Shown in pieces: positions 63,970 through 64,000 of a DNA stretch of 64,000 bases (position 1 is the first letter of the stretch; every line of letters begins with the position of its first letter). The position numbers and the translations under genes are program-made. The notes below the pieces were generated by a model. That model was not told where the DNA came from. It searched no databases and worked only from the letters and a program-made list of their open reading frames with translations. The stretch lies in contig JAWKLF010000001.1 of the NCBI GenBank assembly GCA_041392835.1, forward strand, positions 1-64,000. The letters are read 5' to 3'. Source of the DNA: OLB11 sp041392835 (GTDB lineage Bacteria > Bacteroidota > Bacteroidia > Chitinophagales > Chitinophagaceae).

Positions 63970-64000
63970 ATTTATAAGAGCTTTATGTGTATAACTTTTG

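Noticed and set aside
1..64000. tRNA or rRNA genes
   Set aside because: I saw no TTCRANNC-type T-loop with a matching acceptor stem and no rRNA conserved blocks; a tRNAscan-SE/Infernal run would be decisive.

Overview
The window is a low-G+C chromosome segment from a member of the Bacteroidota. Supporting signs are several proteins with type IX secretion (T9SS) C-terminal sorting domains of both type A and type B, a PorZ-like T9SS component, SprB-type repeats, GEVED domains, a DAHP synthase/chorismate mutase fusion, DUF4920/DUF2490/DUF4956 proteins, and the TAnnTTTG promoter element typical of this phylum. I cannot name the genus from sequence alone. No tRNA, rRNA or CRISPR array was seen. 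The one RNA gene is RNase P RNA (rnpB). Layout: bases 1-8000 look accessory. They hold the tail of an IS1595-type transposase, a TetR regulator divergent from an ABC / HlyD / TolC export operon followed by a TerC-like protein, then a Fic locus (one Fic gene probably split, one clearly broken). From 8000 to 31000 the content is mostly housekeeping: dnaB with a cluster of DnaA-box-like sites upstream (candidate oriC), a PAP2 phosphatase, a seven-CXXCH cytochrome with TPRs, pheT, lysS, a GbsR/MarR regulator with a clear palindromic operator, porZ-recO, an RND exporter, a five-gene operon built around a VTC-type polyphosphate polymerase and ending in a heptose kinase, and a 2-oxoacid dehydrogenase E2. 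From 31357 to 42266 lies a giant SprB-repeat surface protein of about 3,500 residues. It has at least 17 units of 228 bp plus a 927-bp higher-order repeat. Its frame is broken at several points, all inside the near-identical repeat block, and it can be restored by bookkeeping of small indels. From 42300 to 47620 is a glycoprotein/glycan breakdown group (GH20 hexosaminidase, glycosylasparaginase, CutC, GH5). From 47637 to 64000 come a GEVED T9SS cargo protein, rpsF-rpsR-rplI with a likely S6:S18 leader, an ECF sigma factor overlapping a membrane protein that fuses an anti-sigma-like head to a trypsin-like protease, aroF/chorismate mutase, methyltransferases, LolA, rnpB, small lipoproteins, two more T9SS cargo proteins, a DivIC/FtsB protein, yajC, a DUF1573 lipoprotein and nusB. 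How it fits together: at least five proteins are predicted cargo of the T9SS that PorZ serves. The glycan enzymes form one catabolic unit. The VTC operon looks like a split polyphosphate-synthesis and envelope system. Several unique genes (nusB, the DUF4920 gene, both Fic genes) carry small indels or a nonsense codon. Either this sequence has residual consensus errors or the genome is losing genes; raw reads would decide.
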